DNA from: Roseivivax isoporae LMG 25204
Lineage (GTDB): Bacteria > Pseudomonadota > Alphaproteobacteria > Rhodobacterales > Rhodobacteraceae
NCBI RefSeq assembly: GCF_000521865.1
Contig: NZ_JAME01000006.1
Location: forward strand, 116,708-180,707
Direction: 5' to 3'
DNA: 64,000 nt
Shown here: in pieces, positions 19,018 through 27,278 of the stretch
Numbering within the stretch: position 1 is the first letter of the stretch
Layout: every line of letters begins with the position of its first letter
Program-made: the position numbers and the translations under genes
The notes under the pieces: model-generated
Databases searched by the model: none
Told to the model about the DNA's origin: nothing
The model's input: only the letters and a program-made list of their open reading frames with translations

Positions 19018-19554
19018 TCAGTTCGTGGTCGACGAGGTCGTCGTGGTGGTGCCGGTGCCGTCGTTGTCGTCGTCGTCGTCACCTGCAAGCGCGGCGCCGA
19101 GCGCCAGCGCGCCGATGCCGGCCGCGGCGATCAGGCCGGTGTTGTCCATGGCGGTCACCGGGCCGGTGCAGCCCTGCTTCAGCGCCTCGACGCGGCGGTT
19201 GGCCGGATCGTTCGGGCCCGAGGTGCCCGGGCGGACGGCTTCGCCGGCGCCGGTCACGGAGACCACGTTGGTGCCACCGAGCGCTGCCGCGACGGCCTGT
19301 GCACGCTCGAGCGACACCGCCTGGTTGGTCGTGGCGCTGCCCGGTGCGTCAGCATAGCCGGTCACGCTGATCTGTGCGCCCGGGTTCGAACGTGCGTATT
19401 CCGCGAGGATCGCGGAAGCGTCGGCACCAAGGGTGCGCTGGCCGCTGTTGAAGAAGACATAGACACCGCACTGGCCAGCTTCCTGCGCGATCGCGGGCGC
19501 GGAAAGCGTTGCAAAGGCAGCGGTGGCCGCCAGAATGCCCTTGATAAGCGTCAT
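19018..19554 (-). CDS. OmpA-family protein with C-terminal helix and Asp/Thr tail
   Basis: The 178 residues show a signal peptide (1-23, ending AIAQ), an OmpA/MotB-like domain at about 28-128 (VYVFFNSGQRTLGADA, then ISVTGYADAPGS and SLERAQAVAAAL, ending in the NRRVEAL block that is NRRVE in the family), a hydrophobic glycine/alanine helix at 139-157, and a low-complexity tail of Asp followed by Thr and Ser (159-178). The domain usually binds peptidoglycan. The order, with the domain before a C-terminal helix, is unusual. It has its own terminator and is divergent from an ArsR gene. Confidence 0.75.
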   Translation of the reverse strand: MTLIKGILAATAAFATLSAPAIAQEAGQCGVYVFFNSGQRTLGADASAILAEYARSNPGAQISVTGYADAPGSATTNQAVSLERAQAVAAALGGTNVVSVTGAGEAVRPGTSGPNDPANRRVEALKQGCTGPVTAMDNTGLIAAAGIGALALGAALAGDDDDDNDGTGTTTTTSSTTN

Positions 19555-19696
19555 GGGTTCAATCCTTTTGACTTTGGTCCGGGTTCGGTTGATTCGACCG
19601 CCGTGTGAGACACTACTTTGTCGCTCCTCACGATAACAGTGCAAACGTCGGAGGCGACTGGTGCGCCCGGCGCAGATCGGAGGAAATTGCTGCGTG

Positions 19697-19709
19697 TGCG
19701 AAATTCGCA
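19697..19709. promoter_or_regulatory. Palindrome between OmpA-like and arsR genes
   Basis: TGCGAAATTCGCA is a perfect 6-bp dyad around one base, in the divergent intergenic region 68-80 bases before the arsR ATG. ArsR-family dimers bind such dyads, so it is a candidate auto-operator that might also touch the OmpA-like promoter. The binding is inferred. Confidence 0.4.
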
Positions 19710-19776
19710 ACAAAAATAAGCAGGATTTCGCTCGGGAACGCAAGTCCCGTGCGCGCCGCGTGGCGGAGGCCCGCAG

Positions 19777-20115
19777 ATGACCGCCGATCTCGACCTCGTG
19801 TTCGGCGCGCTGGCCGACCCCACGCGCCGGCGAATCCTGTCCATGCTGCTCGAGGACGACATGGCCGTGACCGACGTGGCAGAACCCTTCGACATGTCGC
19901 TCGCGGCGATCTCGAAGCACCTCGCGATCCTCGCGCAGGCCGGGCTGATCACGCAGGACAAGCGCGGGCGCGTGAAGTGGTGCCAGCTCGAGCCCGACGC
20001 GCTGCGGGCGGCCAGCGTCTGGATGCAGGGCTTCGGCCAGTTCGAGCCGGTGCACCTCGATGCCTTCGAGCGCTTCCTCGTGGGCGAGCTCGGCCAGACC
20101 GGCTCCGACGACTGA
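19777..20115 (+). CDS. ArsR-family winged-helix transcriptional regulator
   Basis: A 112-residue single-domain regulator. It has the ArsR opening (LVFGALADPTRRRILSML), the recognition helix in EPFDMSLAAISKHLAILAQAGLI, and the wing (DKRGRVKWCQLEPDAL). I see no cysteine pair in the helix-3 position, so classical metal sensing (ArsR/SmtB alpha-3 site) is unlikely. Many such proteins, often next to an SRPBCC or transporter gene, respond to other signals. Neighbours are an OmpA-like gene (divergent) and a LysR gene (convergent, 4 bases away), which do not reveal a ligand. Confidence 0.88.
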   Translation: MTADLDLVFGALADPTRRRILSMLLEDDMAVTDVAEPFDMSLAAISKHLAILAQAGLITQDKRGRVKWCQLEPDALRAASVWMQGFGQFEPVHLDAFERFLVGELGQTGSDD

Positions 20116-20119
20116 CGCC

Positions 20120-21031
20120 TCAGACGTCCTGCGTCCGGGCCGCGAAATCCTTGAGATGCTGCAGGAAGGCCTGGACCTTTGCGGTGCGGTGCAGGTCCAC
20201 GTGGGTCACGAGCCAGAGCGGCGTCTCCCATTCGGGCTCGGGCGGCTGCACCTCGACGAGGCTCGTATGGCGCGCCGCCTCGCGCCGGAGGTAGAAACCG
20301 ATCCCCACGCCGGTCAGCACCGCCTGTTCGAGCACGCGGGTGTCGGTGCTGCGGAATACGATCTGGTCGGGCTCCACGTGCCGGCGCAACCAGCGGAAGA
20401 ACGGCGCGCGGCTGTCGAGATCCTCGGGCCCGACGAAGCTGTGGCCGGCGAACTCGGTCGTGCTGGCCGGCTTGCCGTGCCGCTTGATGTAGCTGGCAGA
20501 GGCGTAAAGACCGATCGGCTCGCTTGCGAAGCGGCGCACCACGTTGTCGGGCTCCTGCGGCACCGAGCCCGCGCGCAGCGCCACGTGCGCCTCGCCGTAT
20601 TCCAGTCGGAAGACGCGGTCGTCGGTCAGGTAGCGCACCCGCACCTCGGGATAGGCCTCGCGGAAGGTGGCGAGCGCCGGCACCATGAGTGGCGCGAAGG
20701 AGATCAGCGAGGTGACGATGAGCTCGCCCGACACTTCCGACCCGCGGCCGCGGATGCGGCTCTCGAGCTGGCGGAACTGGTCGGCGGTGGTGTCGGCCAC
20801 GCGCAGCAGGTCCTCCCCCGCCTCGGTCGAGGTATAGCCGCGCGGATGGCGCTGGAACAGCTTGACGCCCAGCCGCTGCTCGAGCGCGTCGATGTGGCGG
20901 ATGACGGTGGCATGATGCACGCCCAGCGCCTCTGCCGCGCCCGACACGGTCCCGAGCCGGGCCACGTGATAGGCGGTGCGGATCTCGTCCCAGTTCTCCA
21001 CGCGGCGGCTCCCGTTCGGTCCGTTGTGCAT
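20120..21031 (-). CDS. LysR-family transcriptional regulator
   Basis: The 303-residue protein has an N-terminal winged helix (NWDEIRTAYHVARLGTVSGAAEALGVHHATVIRHIDALEQ shows the LysR helix-turn-helix, residues 12-50) and a periplasmic-binding-protein-like effector domain from about residue 90. The ATG at 21029-21031 places the DNA-binding domain at the usual distance from the N-terminus. It is divergent from the azoreductase gene, the arrangement in which LysR proteins normally control their neighbour. The effector cannot be deduced. Confidence 0.9.
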   Translation of the reverse strand: MHNGPNGSRRVENWDEIRTAYHVARLGTVSGAAEALGVHHATVIRHIDALEQRLGVKLFQRHPRGYTSTEAGEDLLRVADTTADQFRQLESRIRGRGSEVSGELIVTSLISFAPLMVPALATFREAYPEVRVRYLTDDRVFRLEYGEAHVALRAGSVPQEPDNVVRRFASEPIGLYASASYIKRHGKPASTTEFAGHSFVGPEDLDSRAPFFRWLRRHVEPDQIVFRSTDTRVLEQAVLTGVGIGFYLRREAARHTSLVEVQPPEPEWETPLWLVTHVDLHRTAKVQAFLQHLKDFAARTQDV

Positions 21032-21045
21032 CTGAACACGCTTTC

Positions 21046-21077
21046 TGTGGATTTGTCGTGATTGAGTGTGAATTTGC
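21046..21077. promoter_or_regulatory. Direct repeat in the lysR/azoR intergenic region
   Basis: TGTGGATTTGT (21046-21056) and TGTGAATTTGC (21067-21077) are nine-of-eleven identical and lie exactly 21 bases apart. LysR proteins bind as tetramers to spaced sites between divergent genes, so these are candidate binding half-sites. Confidence 0.4.
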
Positions 21078-21149
21078 AAGGGCCATGTTCTGGTCGTCGC
21101 CGGCAGGTCCGGCTCCGCCCCATTGCTAGACCCCGAGAGGAAAAGACAC

Positions 21150-21731
21150 ATGGCACAGAACGTTCTCCGCATCGACGCCTCCGCCCGCCGCGACGGCTCC
21201 ATCTCCCGGCGCCTCGTCGACCGCATCCTCGACCGGTTCGCGCCGGCCTCGGTCACGCGGCGCGACCTCGCGGACCCGCTGCCGCTGATCGACGAGACCT
21301 GGATCGGCGCGAACTTCACGCCCGCCGACCAGCGCACCGACGAGCAGCGCGCCGCGCTGGCCCTGTCCGACGAACTGATCGCCGAGATCGAGGCGGTGGA
21401 CACGCTGGTAATCGGCCTGCCGATCTACAATTTCGGCGTGCCCGCGACGTTCAAGGCATGGATCGACCTCGTCGCCCGCGCCGGCGTCACCTTCCGCTAC
21501 ACCGAGGCCGGCCCCGAGGGCCTGCTGAAGGACAAGCGCGCCATCGTCGCGGTCGCCTCCGGCGGCACCGAGGTCGGGTCGGACATCGACTTCGCCACCG
21601 GCTACGTGCGTCACATGCTGGCCTTCATCGGCATCACCGACGTGACCTTCGTCAGCGCCGACCGCCTGATGATCGACGCCGAGGCGACGCTGAAGGACGC
21701 CGAGGCGCAGGTCGACAGCCTGGCCGCCTGA
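21150..21731 (+). CDS. azoR: FMN-dependent NADH-azoreductase / quinone oxidoreductase
   Basis: A flavodoxin-fold enzyme of 193 residues that reduces quinones and azo compounds with NADH. Visible motifs are the phosphate loop DASARRDGSISRRL (residues 9-22), PIYNFGVPATFKAWIDLVARAGVTFRYT near 92-119 (isoalloxazine contacts) and SGGTEVGSDIDFATGY (near residue 140). AGAGGAAAAG gives the ribosome site for the ATG at 21150. It is divergent from the LysR gene, its probable regulator. A 12-bp hairpin follows. Confidence 0.9.
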   Translation: MAQNVLRIDASARRDGSISRRLVDRILDRFAPASVTRRDLADPLPLIDETWIGANFTPADQRTDEQRAALALSDELIAEIEAVDTLVIGLPIYNFGVPATFKAWIDLVARAGVTFRYTEAGPEGLLKDKRAIVAVASGGTEVGSDIDFATGYVRHMLAFIGITDVTFVSADRLMIDAEATLKDAEAQVDSLAA

Positions 21732-21750
21732 TCGCGGCCGATCGACGCCC

Positions 21751-21777
21751 GGCCCGTCCGCGATCCGCGGGCGGGCC
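21751..21777 (+). terminator. 12-bp hairpin after azoR
   Basis: Bases 21751-21762 pair with 21766-21777 (one G-U pair) around a 3-base loop, 20 bases after the azoR stop. There is no T-run. Confidence 0.5.
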
Positions 21778-21791
21778 GTCCCCGGCCGCGC

Positions 21792-21820
21792 TTGACTCCC
21801 GCCTCCTCCCGGTCTATCGC
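21792..21820 (+). promoter_or_regulatory. Candidate promoter of ffh
   Basis: TTGACT (21792-21797), a 17-base spacer and TATCGC (21815-21820). It lies in the 294-base gap between azoR and ffh and would give a leader of about 200 bases. A 7-bp hairpin, CCGGAAG/CTTCCGG (21833-21853), lies just inside the predicted transcript. Confidence 0.5.
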
Positions 21821-22025
21821 GCGCCGCATGTCCCGGAAGTGAACCGCTTCCGGTCCCTTGGGCCATGCCCGGGATCGCCCCCCGTCAGCGCGTTGCGCCC
21901 ACGGGGGCGCTCGTCGTTTGGTCCGTTCCGCCCCCGCGCCCGAGGCGCGGACCGTTTGTGACCGAAGACGCGCGCCCCTACCTTGGGGACAGGATCCGAG
22001 AGACCGGCACGAGGAGGCCGCAGCA

Positions 22026-23534
22026 ATGTTCGAATCTCTCTCAGAACGCCTTGGCGGCGTCTTCGACCGGCTGACCAAGCAGGGGGCGCTTTCCGAGGAC
22101 GACGTGCGCACGGCGCTGCGCGAGGTGCGCGTGGCGCTTCTCGAGGCGGACGTGTCGCTGCCCGTGGCCCGCGATTTCGTCAAGGCGGTGGAGAAGAAGG
22201 CGACCGGCCAGGCGGTGACGAAATCCGTCACGCCCGGCCAGCAGGTCGTGAAGATCGTGCACGACGAGCTGATCGGCGTGCTGGCGGGCGAGGGCGACCC
22301 CGGGTCGCTGCGCATCGACAACGCGCCCGCGCCGATCCTGATGGTCGGCCTGCAGGGTTCGGGCAAGACCACGACCACCGCCAAGCTCGCCAAGCGGCTG
22401 AAGGACCGAGAGAAGAAGAAGGTCCTGATGGCGTCGCTCGACGTCAACCGCCCCGCGGCCATGGAGCAGCTGCAGATCCTCGGCACCCAGATCGGCGTCG
22501 ACACCCTGCCCATCGTCAAGGGCGAGGACCCCGTCGCCATCGCGCGGCGCGCGAAGACGCAGGCGAGCCTCGGCGGCTACGACGTCTACATGCTCGACAC
22601 CGCCGGCCGGCTGCACATCGACCAGGAACTGATCGCGCAGGCGGCCGCGGTGCGTGACGCCGTCAACCCGCGCGAGACCCTGCTCGTGGTCGACGGCCTG
22701 ACCGGGCAGGACGCTGTGAACGTCGCGACCGAGTTCGACGACAAGATCGGCGTCTCGGGCGTGGTGCTGACCCGCATGGACGGCGACGGCCGCGGCGGTG
22801 CGGCGCTGTCGATGCGCGCGATCACCGGCAAGCCCATCCGCTTCGTCGGCCTCGGCGAGAAGATGGACGCGCTCGAGACCTTCGAGCCCGAGCGCGTCGC
22901 CGGCCGCATCCTCGGGATGGGCGACATCGTCGCGCTGGTGGAAAAGGCGCAGGCCACGCTCGAGCAGGAGCAGGCCGAGCGCATGATGAAGCGCTTCCAG
23001 AAGGGTCAGTTCAACATGAACGACCTCAAGATGCAGCTCGAGCAGATGATGAAGATGGGCGGCATGGAAGGCATGCTCGCCATGATGCCCGGCGCCGCCA
23101 AGATGCAGAAGCAGATGGAGGGCTCGGGCATCGACGACCGGATGCTGCGCCAGCAGGTCGCGCTGATCAATTCCATGACGAAGAAGGAACGCGCCAACCC
23201 GCAGATCCTGCAGGCCAGCCGGAAGAAGCGCATCGCGGCAGGCGCCGGCATGGAGGTGTCCGAGCTCAACAAGCTTCTCAAGATGCAGCGGCAGATGGCC
23301 GACATGATGAAGAAGATGGGCAAGATGGGCAAAGGTGGCGCGCTCAAGCAGGCGATGCGCGGCATGTTCGGCAAGGGGGGGATGCCTCCGGGCATGGATC
23401 CCTCGCAGATGGACCCCAAGCAGCTCGAGGCGGCGGCAAAGGCCATGGGCGGCTCGATGCCCGGCGGACTGGGCGGCGGCATGGGTGGCGGCGCGCTGCC
23501 GCCGGGCCTCTCGGGATTCGGAAAGAAGAAGTAG
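22026..23534 (+). CDS. ffh: Signal recognition particle protein Ffh
   Basis: GTPase that binds signal sequences and, with 4.5S RNA and FtsY, targets membrane proteins. The 502 residues show the N domain (MFESLSERLGGVFDRL), the G domain with GLQGSGKTTTTAKLA (near residue 107), DTAGR and TRMDGDGRGG, and a methionine-rich M domain from about 325. The tail is rich in Gly and Met with KKxGKMGKGG-like stretches. The ATG at 22026 gives the family's N-terminus. Gene order ffh then GNATs, chorismate mutase, rpsP and rimM is the usual Rhodobacterales arrangement. Confidence 0.97.
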   Translation: MFESLSERLGGVFDRLTKQGALSEDDVRTALREVRVALLEADVSLPVARDFVKAVEKKATGQAVTKSVTPGQQVVKIVHDELIGVLAGEGDPGSLRIDNAPAPILMVGLQGSGKTTTTAKLAKRLKDREKKKVLMASLDVNRPAAMEQLQILGTQIGVDTLPIVKGEDPVAIARRAKTQASLGGYDVYMLDTAGRLHIDQELIAQAAAVRDAVNPRETLLVVDGLTGQDAVNVATEFDDKIGVSGVVLTRMDGDGRGGAALSMRAITGKPIRFVGLGEKMDALETFEPERVAGRILGMGDIVALVEKAQATLEQEQAERMMKRFQKGQFNMNDLKMQLEQMMKMGGMEGMLAMMPGAAKMQKQMEGSGIDDRMLRQQVALINSMTKKERANPQILQASRKKRIAAGAGMEVSELNKLLKMQRQMADMMKKMGKMGKGGALKQAMRGMFGKGGMPPGMDPSQMDPKQLEAAAKAMGGSMPGGLGGGMGGGALPPGLSGFGKKK

Positions 23535-23635
23535 GTGATCCGGCCCGCCGCATATCCCGCGCGCCTTCGGCACGCCTGCCCCGCCCTGCGGGGTCTCTCG
23601 GCCTGCGTCGTCGCACCCGGGGACGGGAGCGCGCG

Positions 23636-24175
23636 ATGACGTCCCCCGCCCTCACCGCCGCGCCGACGCTCCAGACCGAACGGCTGGTCCTGCGGGGGCC
23701 GTCGCTCGTCGAGTTCGACGCCTTCGCGGCGTTCCACGCCGACGAGACCCGCTGCCTCGGCTTCGGGCCCGTCTACAGCCGCGCGGATTCGTGGCGCTGG
23801 TGGGCGTGCAACATCGGCCACTGGCACATCCACGGTTACGGCTACTTCACCATCGAGGACCGCGCGAGCGGCACGCCCGCCGGCATCTGCGGCATCTGGA
23901 ACCCCGAGGGCTGGCCCGAGCCCGAGGTCGGCTGGGTGGTGTTCGAGGGCTTCGAGGGCCGCGGCATCGCCTACGAGGCGGCCCTGGCCGCGCGCGGCTG
24001 GGCCTACGACACGCTGGGCCTGCCCGCGCTCACCTCGAACATCAAGCCCGGCAATACCCGGTCGCAGGCGCTGGCCCGCCGGCTCGGGGCGACGCTCGAA
24101 CGGGTCTATGACAACCCGATGATGGGCGAGGAAGAGCTGTGGCGTCACCCGGCACCGGCGGAGGCCGCGCGATGA
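23636..24175 (+). CDS. GNAT-family N-acetyltransferase (first of a tandem pair)
   Basis: A 179-residue RimJ/RimL-like acetyltransferase. It opens with LQTERLVLRGPSLVEFDAFAAFHAD. The acetyl-CoA region is V-x-F-E-G-F-E-G-R-G-I-A-YEA (near residue 105), and the end carries the conserved NTRSQALARRLGAT segment. Substrate is unknown; relatives modify ribosomal protein N-termini or small amines. Its stop overlaps the ATG of the next, clearly related GNAT gene (ATGA), which suggests a local duplication. Confidence 0.88.
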   Translation: MTSPALTAAPTLQTERLVLRGPSLVEFDAFAAFHADETRCLGFGPVYSRADSWRWWACNIGHWHIHGYGYFTIEDRASGTPAGICGIWNPEGWPEPEVGWVVFEGFEGRGIAYEAALAARGWAYDTLGLPALTSNIKPGNTRSQALARRLGATLERVYDNPMMGEEELWRHPAPAEAAR

Positions 24176-24690
24176 CCGTGACCGTTCCCGAGATCGAGAC
24201 CGATCGCCTGGTCCTGCGCGCACCGCGGTTGACCGACCTCGACGCCTTCGCGCTGTTCTACGCGGACCGACGGTCGCACTTCGTGGGCGGCCCGCTCGAC
24301 CGCGAGGAGGTGTGGCGCGCCTTGATCAGCATGGCCGGGCACTGGCAGATCCGCGGCTTCGGGCTCTGGGTCGCGGCGCGCCGCACCACGGGCGAACCCG
24401 TGGGCCACGCAGGCATCCTGCACCACATCGACTGGCCCGAGCCGGAACTTGCCTACTCGATCTTCGCCGCGTGGGAAGGCAAGGGCTACGCCTTCGAGGC
24501 GGCGGGCGCGGCGCGGGCCGCCGCGGCCGAGCACTTCGGCATCACGGCGCCCATCAGCCTCGTCGCGCCGGACAACACGCGGTCGCTGCGGCTGGCCAAG
24601 CGGCTCGGCGCGCGGTTCGAGCGCGAGACCCGGATCCGCGACCACGACGTGCTGGTGTTCCGCCACCCGCCGGCGGAGGGCGCCGCATGA
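24172..24690 (+). CDS. GNAT-family N-acetyltransferase (second of a tandem pair)
   Basis: A 172-residue paralogue of the preceding protein. It shares the E-TDRLVLRAPRLTDLDAFALFYAD opening, the GHWQIRGFGLWV segment, DWPEPELAYSIFAAWEGKGYAFEAAGAAR at the acetyl-CoA site and NTRSLRLAKRLGARFERE near the end. Translation is coupled through ATGA to the first GNAT. Substrate is not deducible; such pairs near rpsP and rimM in this group may act on ribosomal proteins, but this is a guess from context. Confidence 0.88.
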   Translation: MTVTVPEIETDRLVLRAPRLTDLDAFALFYADRRSHFVGGPLDREEVWRALISMAGHWQIRGFGLWVAARRTTGEPVGHAGILHHIDWPEPELAYSIFAAWEGKGYAFEAAGAARAAAAEHFGITAPISLVAPDNTRSLRLAKRLGARFERETRIRDHDVLVFRHPPAEGAA

Positions 24691-24739
24691 CCCCGCGCCC
24701 CTGCACCGTTTTCCCGTTCCCAAGTGAAAGGCCGGGCCG

Positions 24740-25057
24740 TTGACCCAGATGCACGACACGACCGAAGACCCGATCGCGCGCGCGCAGACGCTGCTCGCGC
24801 AGCACCGCGCGTCCATCGACCGGCTCGACGCGATCCTCGTCTTCACGCTGGCCGAACGGTTCAAGCACACGCAGGAAGTGGGCGTGCTCAAGGCGCACCA
24901 CGCCCTGCCCCCGTCCGATCCCGCCCGCGAGGCGACGCAGATCGCGCGGCTCAAGGAATTGGCGGTCCAGGCCGATCTCGACCCGGACTTCGCCGAGAAG
25001 TTCCTGAATTTCGTGATTCAGGAAGTCATCAAGCACCACGAACGCCACCAGGCGTAG
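24740..25057 (+). CDS. Chorismate mutase (AroQ type)
   Basis: Converts chorismate to prephenate for phenylalanine and tyrosine synthesis. The 105-residue all-helical protein has the AroQ pattern: [33 protein letters not shown], with Arg in the first helix and Arg/Lys contacts, then [12 protein letters not shown] and [17 protein letters not shown]. The TTG at 24740 is preceded by GAAAG at a good distance. The in-frame ATG at 24749 is also possible and would remove three residues. It lies just before rpsP. Confidence 0.88.
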   Translation: MTQMHDTTEDPIARAQTLLAQHRASIDRLDAILVFTLAERFKHTQEVGVLKAHHALPPSDPAREATQIARLKELAVQADLDPDFAEKFLNFVIQEVIKHHERHQA

Positions 25058-25109
25058 GGCGGGCCTCCCCCGCACCTGCGCACCCTACACGATCAAGGAG
25101 ACACCCATC

Positions 25110-25466
25110 ATGGCCATGAAGATCAGACTGTCCCGCGGCGGTTCCAAGAAGCGCCCCCACTACGCCATCGTCGCCGCCGACAGCCGGATGCCGCGCGACG
25201 GCCGCTTCCTCGAGAAGCTCGGCACCTACAACCCGCTCCTGCCCAAGGGCGACGAGCGCCGCGTGCAGATGAACGTCGAGCGCGTGCAGTTCTGGCTGTC
25301 GAAGGGCGCCCAGCCCACCGACCGCATCCAGCGCTTCCTCGAGAATGCGGGCCTTGCCGAGAAGAAGGAACGCAGCAACCCGAAGAAGGGCACGCCGGGC
25401 AAGGCCGCGCAGGACCGCGCCGCCGCCAAGGCCGAGAAGGCCGCAGCCGGCGCCGAGGCCGAGTGA
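25110..25466 (+). CDS. rpsP: 30S ribosomal protein S16
   Basis: The 118-residue product begins [43 protein letters not shown], the S16 signature. The C-terminus has a lineage-typical Ala/Lys/Glu extension. AAGGAGA lies 8-14 bases before the ATG. It is part of the translation cluster with rimM, trmD and rplS, although here a MipA/OmpV gene separates it from rimM. A strong hairpin follows. Confidence 0.97.
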   Translation: MAMKIRLSRGGSKKRPHYAIVAADSRMPRDGRFLEKLGTYNPLLPKGDERRVQMNVERVQFWLSKGAQPTDRIQRFLENAGLAEKKERSNPKKGTPGKAAQDRAAAKAEKAAAGAEAE

Positions 25467-25505
25467 TCCCTTCCGTCCGCTTCCGGACGGCAGGACGAGA
25501 CGAGG

Positions 25506-25538
25506 ACGGCGCGCGGGGGAAGCCCACCGCGCGCCGTT
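25506..25538 (+). terminator. 11-bp hairpin after rpsP
   Basis: ACGGCGCGCGG (25506-25516) pairs perfectly with CCGCGCGCCGT (25527-25537) around a 10-base loop, ending in GTTC. A smaller CCGTCCG/CGGACGG hairpin (25473-25490) precedes it. Together they would separate rpsP from the MipA/OmpV gene. Confidence 0.6.
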
Positions 25539-25676
25539 CGCCTGTCCGGGGGCCCATGTCCCCTGCAGCCGCAAGATCACGCCCGCGTGGTCACCGGCGG
25601 GCCCGCCCTTGAACTGGGGCCGGCGCGGGTTAACACTCGACCGGACGAAGACTTCCGCGACATAAAGGACGACCTC

Positions 25677-26510
25677 ATGGACCTGCGCGCCGCCTGCCTT
25701 GCCGCTGCCGCCAGCCTCGCGCTGCCCGGCATCACCGCCGCCCAGGATGCCGGCACCGATCGTGCGGCCGCCGCGCCCGGGCTCCCCGTGATCTCGACCC
25801 AGTCGTCCGGACCGGCGCTGGTCTTCACGCTCCGCGGCGGCGTCGGCACGGCGCCCGAATATTTCGGCTCGGACGAATACGAGGTCGTGCCCGACCTGGG
25901 CTTCGGCCTGCGCTACGCGCGCCTCGGCGGGCTCGAGTTCGGCGATCCCGACCCGTGGGCGGCCTCGCGCGGCTTCGGCTTCCGCGGGTCGTTCAACTAC
26001 ATCGGCGAACGCGATGCGGACGATTACGACGAGCTCGACGGCCTCGACGACATCGACGCCGCGGTCGAGCTCGGCTTCGGCGTGGGCTACACCGAGCGCA
26101 ACTGGTCGGTCTTCGCGGACATCCGCCGCGGCTTCGGCGGCCACGAGGCGGTCGTGGGCGAGATCGGCGGCGACATCATCGTGCGTCCCTCCGAGGCGCT
26201 GATGGTCACCTTCGGGCCGCGGCTCTTCTACGGCGCGGACGGCTATGCCGACACCTATTTCGGCGTCTCGGCCGACGAGGCGGCGGCATCGCCGACCCTG
26301 ACCGAATTCGACGCCGAGGGGGGCCTTCTGTCCGCGGGCGTCGAGCTCGGCATGCGCTACAAGCTCAACGAGAACTGGGGCATCGAGGGCGCCGTGACCT
26401 GGGACCAGTTCACCCACGACGCCGAGGACAGCCCGATCGTCCGGCAGGGCGACCGCGACCAGTGGGGCGCGCGTATCGGCCTGACGCGCGTCTTCCGCGT
26501 CGGCGGCTGA
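25677..26510 (+). CDS. MipA/OmpV-family outer membrane protein
   Basis: The 277-residue product has a signal peptide (MDLRAACLAAAASLALPGITAAQ) and then a beta-barrel-like sequence with the family's opening GGVGTAPEYFGSDEYEVVPDLGFGLRYARLGG and a typical aromatic C-terminal strand ending RIGLTRVFRVGG. E. coli MipA bridges MltA and PBP1B; other members are outer-membrane scaffolds or permeases, and the role here is open. The ATG at 25677 starts the signal peptide. It interrupts the usual rpsP-rimM neighbourhood and has a hairpin upstream, so it is likely transcribed separately. Confidence 0.85.
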   Translation: MDLRAACLAAAASLALPGITAAQDAGTDRAAAAPGLPVISTQSSGPALVFTLRGGVGTAPEYFGSDEYEVVPDLGFGLRYARLGGLEFGDPDPWAASRGFGFRGSFNYIGERDADDYDELDGLDDIDAAVELGFGVGYTERNWSVFADIRRGFGGHEAVVGEIGGDIIVRPSEALMVTFGPRLFYGADGYADTYFGVSADEAAASPTLTEFDAEGGLLSAGVELGMRYKLNENWGIEGAVTWDQFTHDAEDSPIVRQGDRDQWGARIGLTRVFRVGG

Positions 26511-26579
26511 CGGCACGACCGGACGGGCGGCGCGCGGACGATTGCCTGCCGCCCGGTCCCTGCGCTATGGGCTGGCGCC

Positions 26580-27095
26580 ATGGATGACGAGAAACGGATC
26601 TGCGTGGGCGCGATCGGTGGCGCCTTCGGCGTGCACGGCGAGGTGCGGCTGAAAAGCTTCACCGCCGAACCCGAGGCCATCGCCGACTACGCCCCCCTGA
26701 CCTCCGAGGATGGCGCGCATGTCTTCGACGTGCAGATCGTGCGCGCCATCGCGCAGGGCTTTGCCGCCCGCCTCACCGGCGTGCGCAGCAAGGAGGAGGC
26801 CGACGCGCTGAAGGGCGTGCGCCTCTTCGCGCCGCGCGACCGGCTGCCGCAGCTGCCCGACGACGAGTTCTACCATGCCGACCTGATCGGGCTCGCGGTC
26901 TACGACACCGGCGGCGTCGCGCTCGGGACCGTGCGCACGGTGCAGAACCACGGGGCGTCCGACCTCCTGGAGGTTGCAGTGCCGGGCCGGAGCGCGACCG
27001 TTCTGCTGCCGTTCACGCAGGCGGCGGTGCCGACCGTGGACCTTGCAGCGGGCCGGATCGTCGCCGATCCGCCTGCGGGCCTGTTCGACGACTGA
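26580..27095 (+). CDS. rimM: Ribosome maturation factor RimM
   Basis: Assists maturation of the 30S head domain and binds S19. The 171-residue protein starts with [21 protein letters not shown], the RimM N-terminal barrel, and continues into the PRC-barrel domain with [18 protein letters not shown] and [32 protein letters not shown], both highly conserved. Length is standard. It is followed by an unknown gene and then trmD. Confidence 0.95.
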   Translation: MDDEKRICVGAIGGAFGVHGEVRLKSFTAEPEAIADYAPLTSEDGAHVFDVQIVRAIAQGFAARLTGVRSKEEADALKGVRLFAPRDRLPQLPDDEFYHADLIGLAVYDTGGVALGTVRTVQNHGASDLLEVAVPGRSATVLLPFTQAAVPTVDLAAGRIVADPPAGLFDD

Positions 27096-27178
27096 CCCGA
27101 TTCGAGGCGTTCCTGGCACGGCGCCGGCGAATTGTTGCCGGCACCGTGACGGTCGTATGGCAGCAAGGCGATTCTCCC

Positions 27179-27184
27179 TATAGT
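27179..27184 (+). promoter_or_regulatory. Possible -10 box upstream of the rimM-trmD interposed gene
   Basis: TATAGT (27179-27184) is an isolated good -10 element in GC-rich DNA, about 95 bases before the GTG at 27279. No convincing -35 box lies 16-18 bases upstream, so this is weak evidence for an internal promoter. Confidence 0.25.
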
Positions 27185-27278
27185 TGAAACGTCCGAGGCG
27201 AGTGCGGCGGTGCCGCGCCGCGATTCCGCCTCAAACGGCCGGTAACACGGCCTCACGTGCAAAAGGTGAGGACTGGAC

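Noticed and set aside
18813..19088. A minus-strand frame with a Thr run overlapping the 3' end of the OmpA-like gene
   Set aside because: It spans the intrinsic terminator and reads the OmpA-like tail in another frame.
24687..24743. A tiny frame between the second GNAT and chorismate mutase
   Set aside because: 18 codons, no ribosome site, and overlaps the probable start of chorismate mutase.
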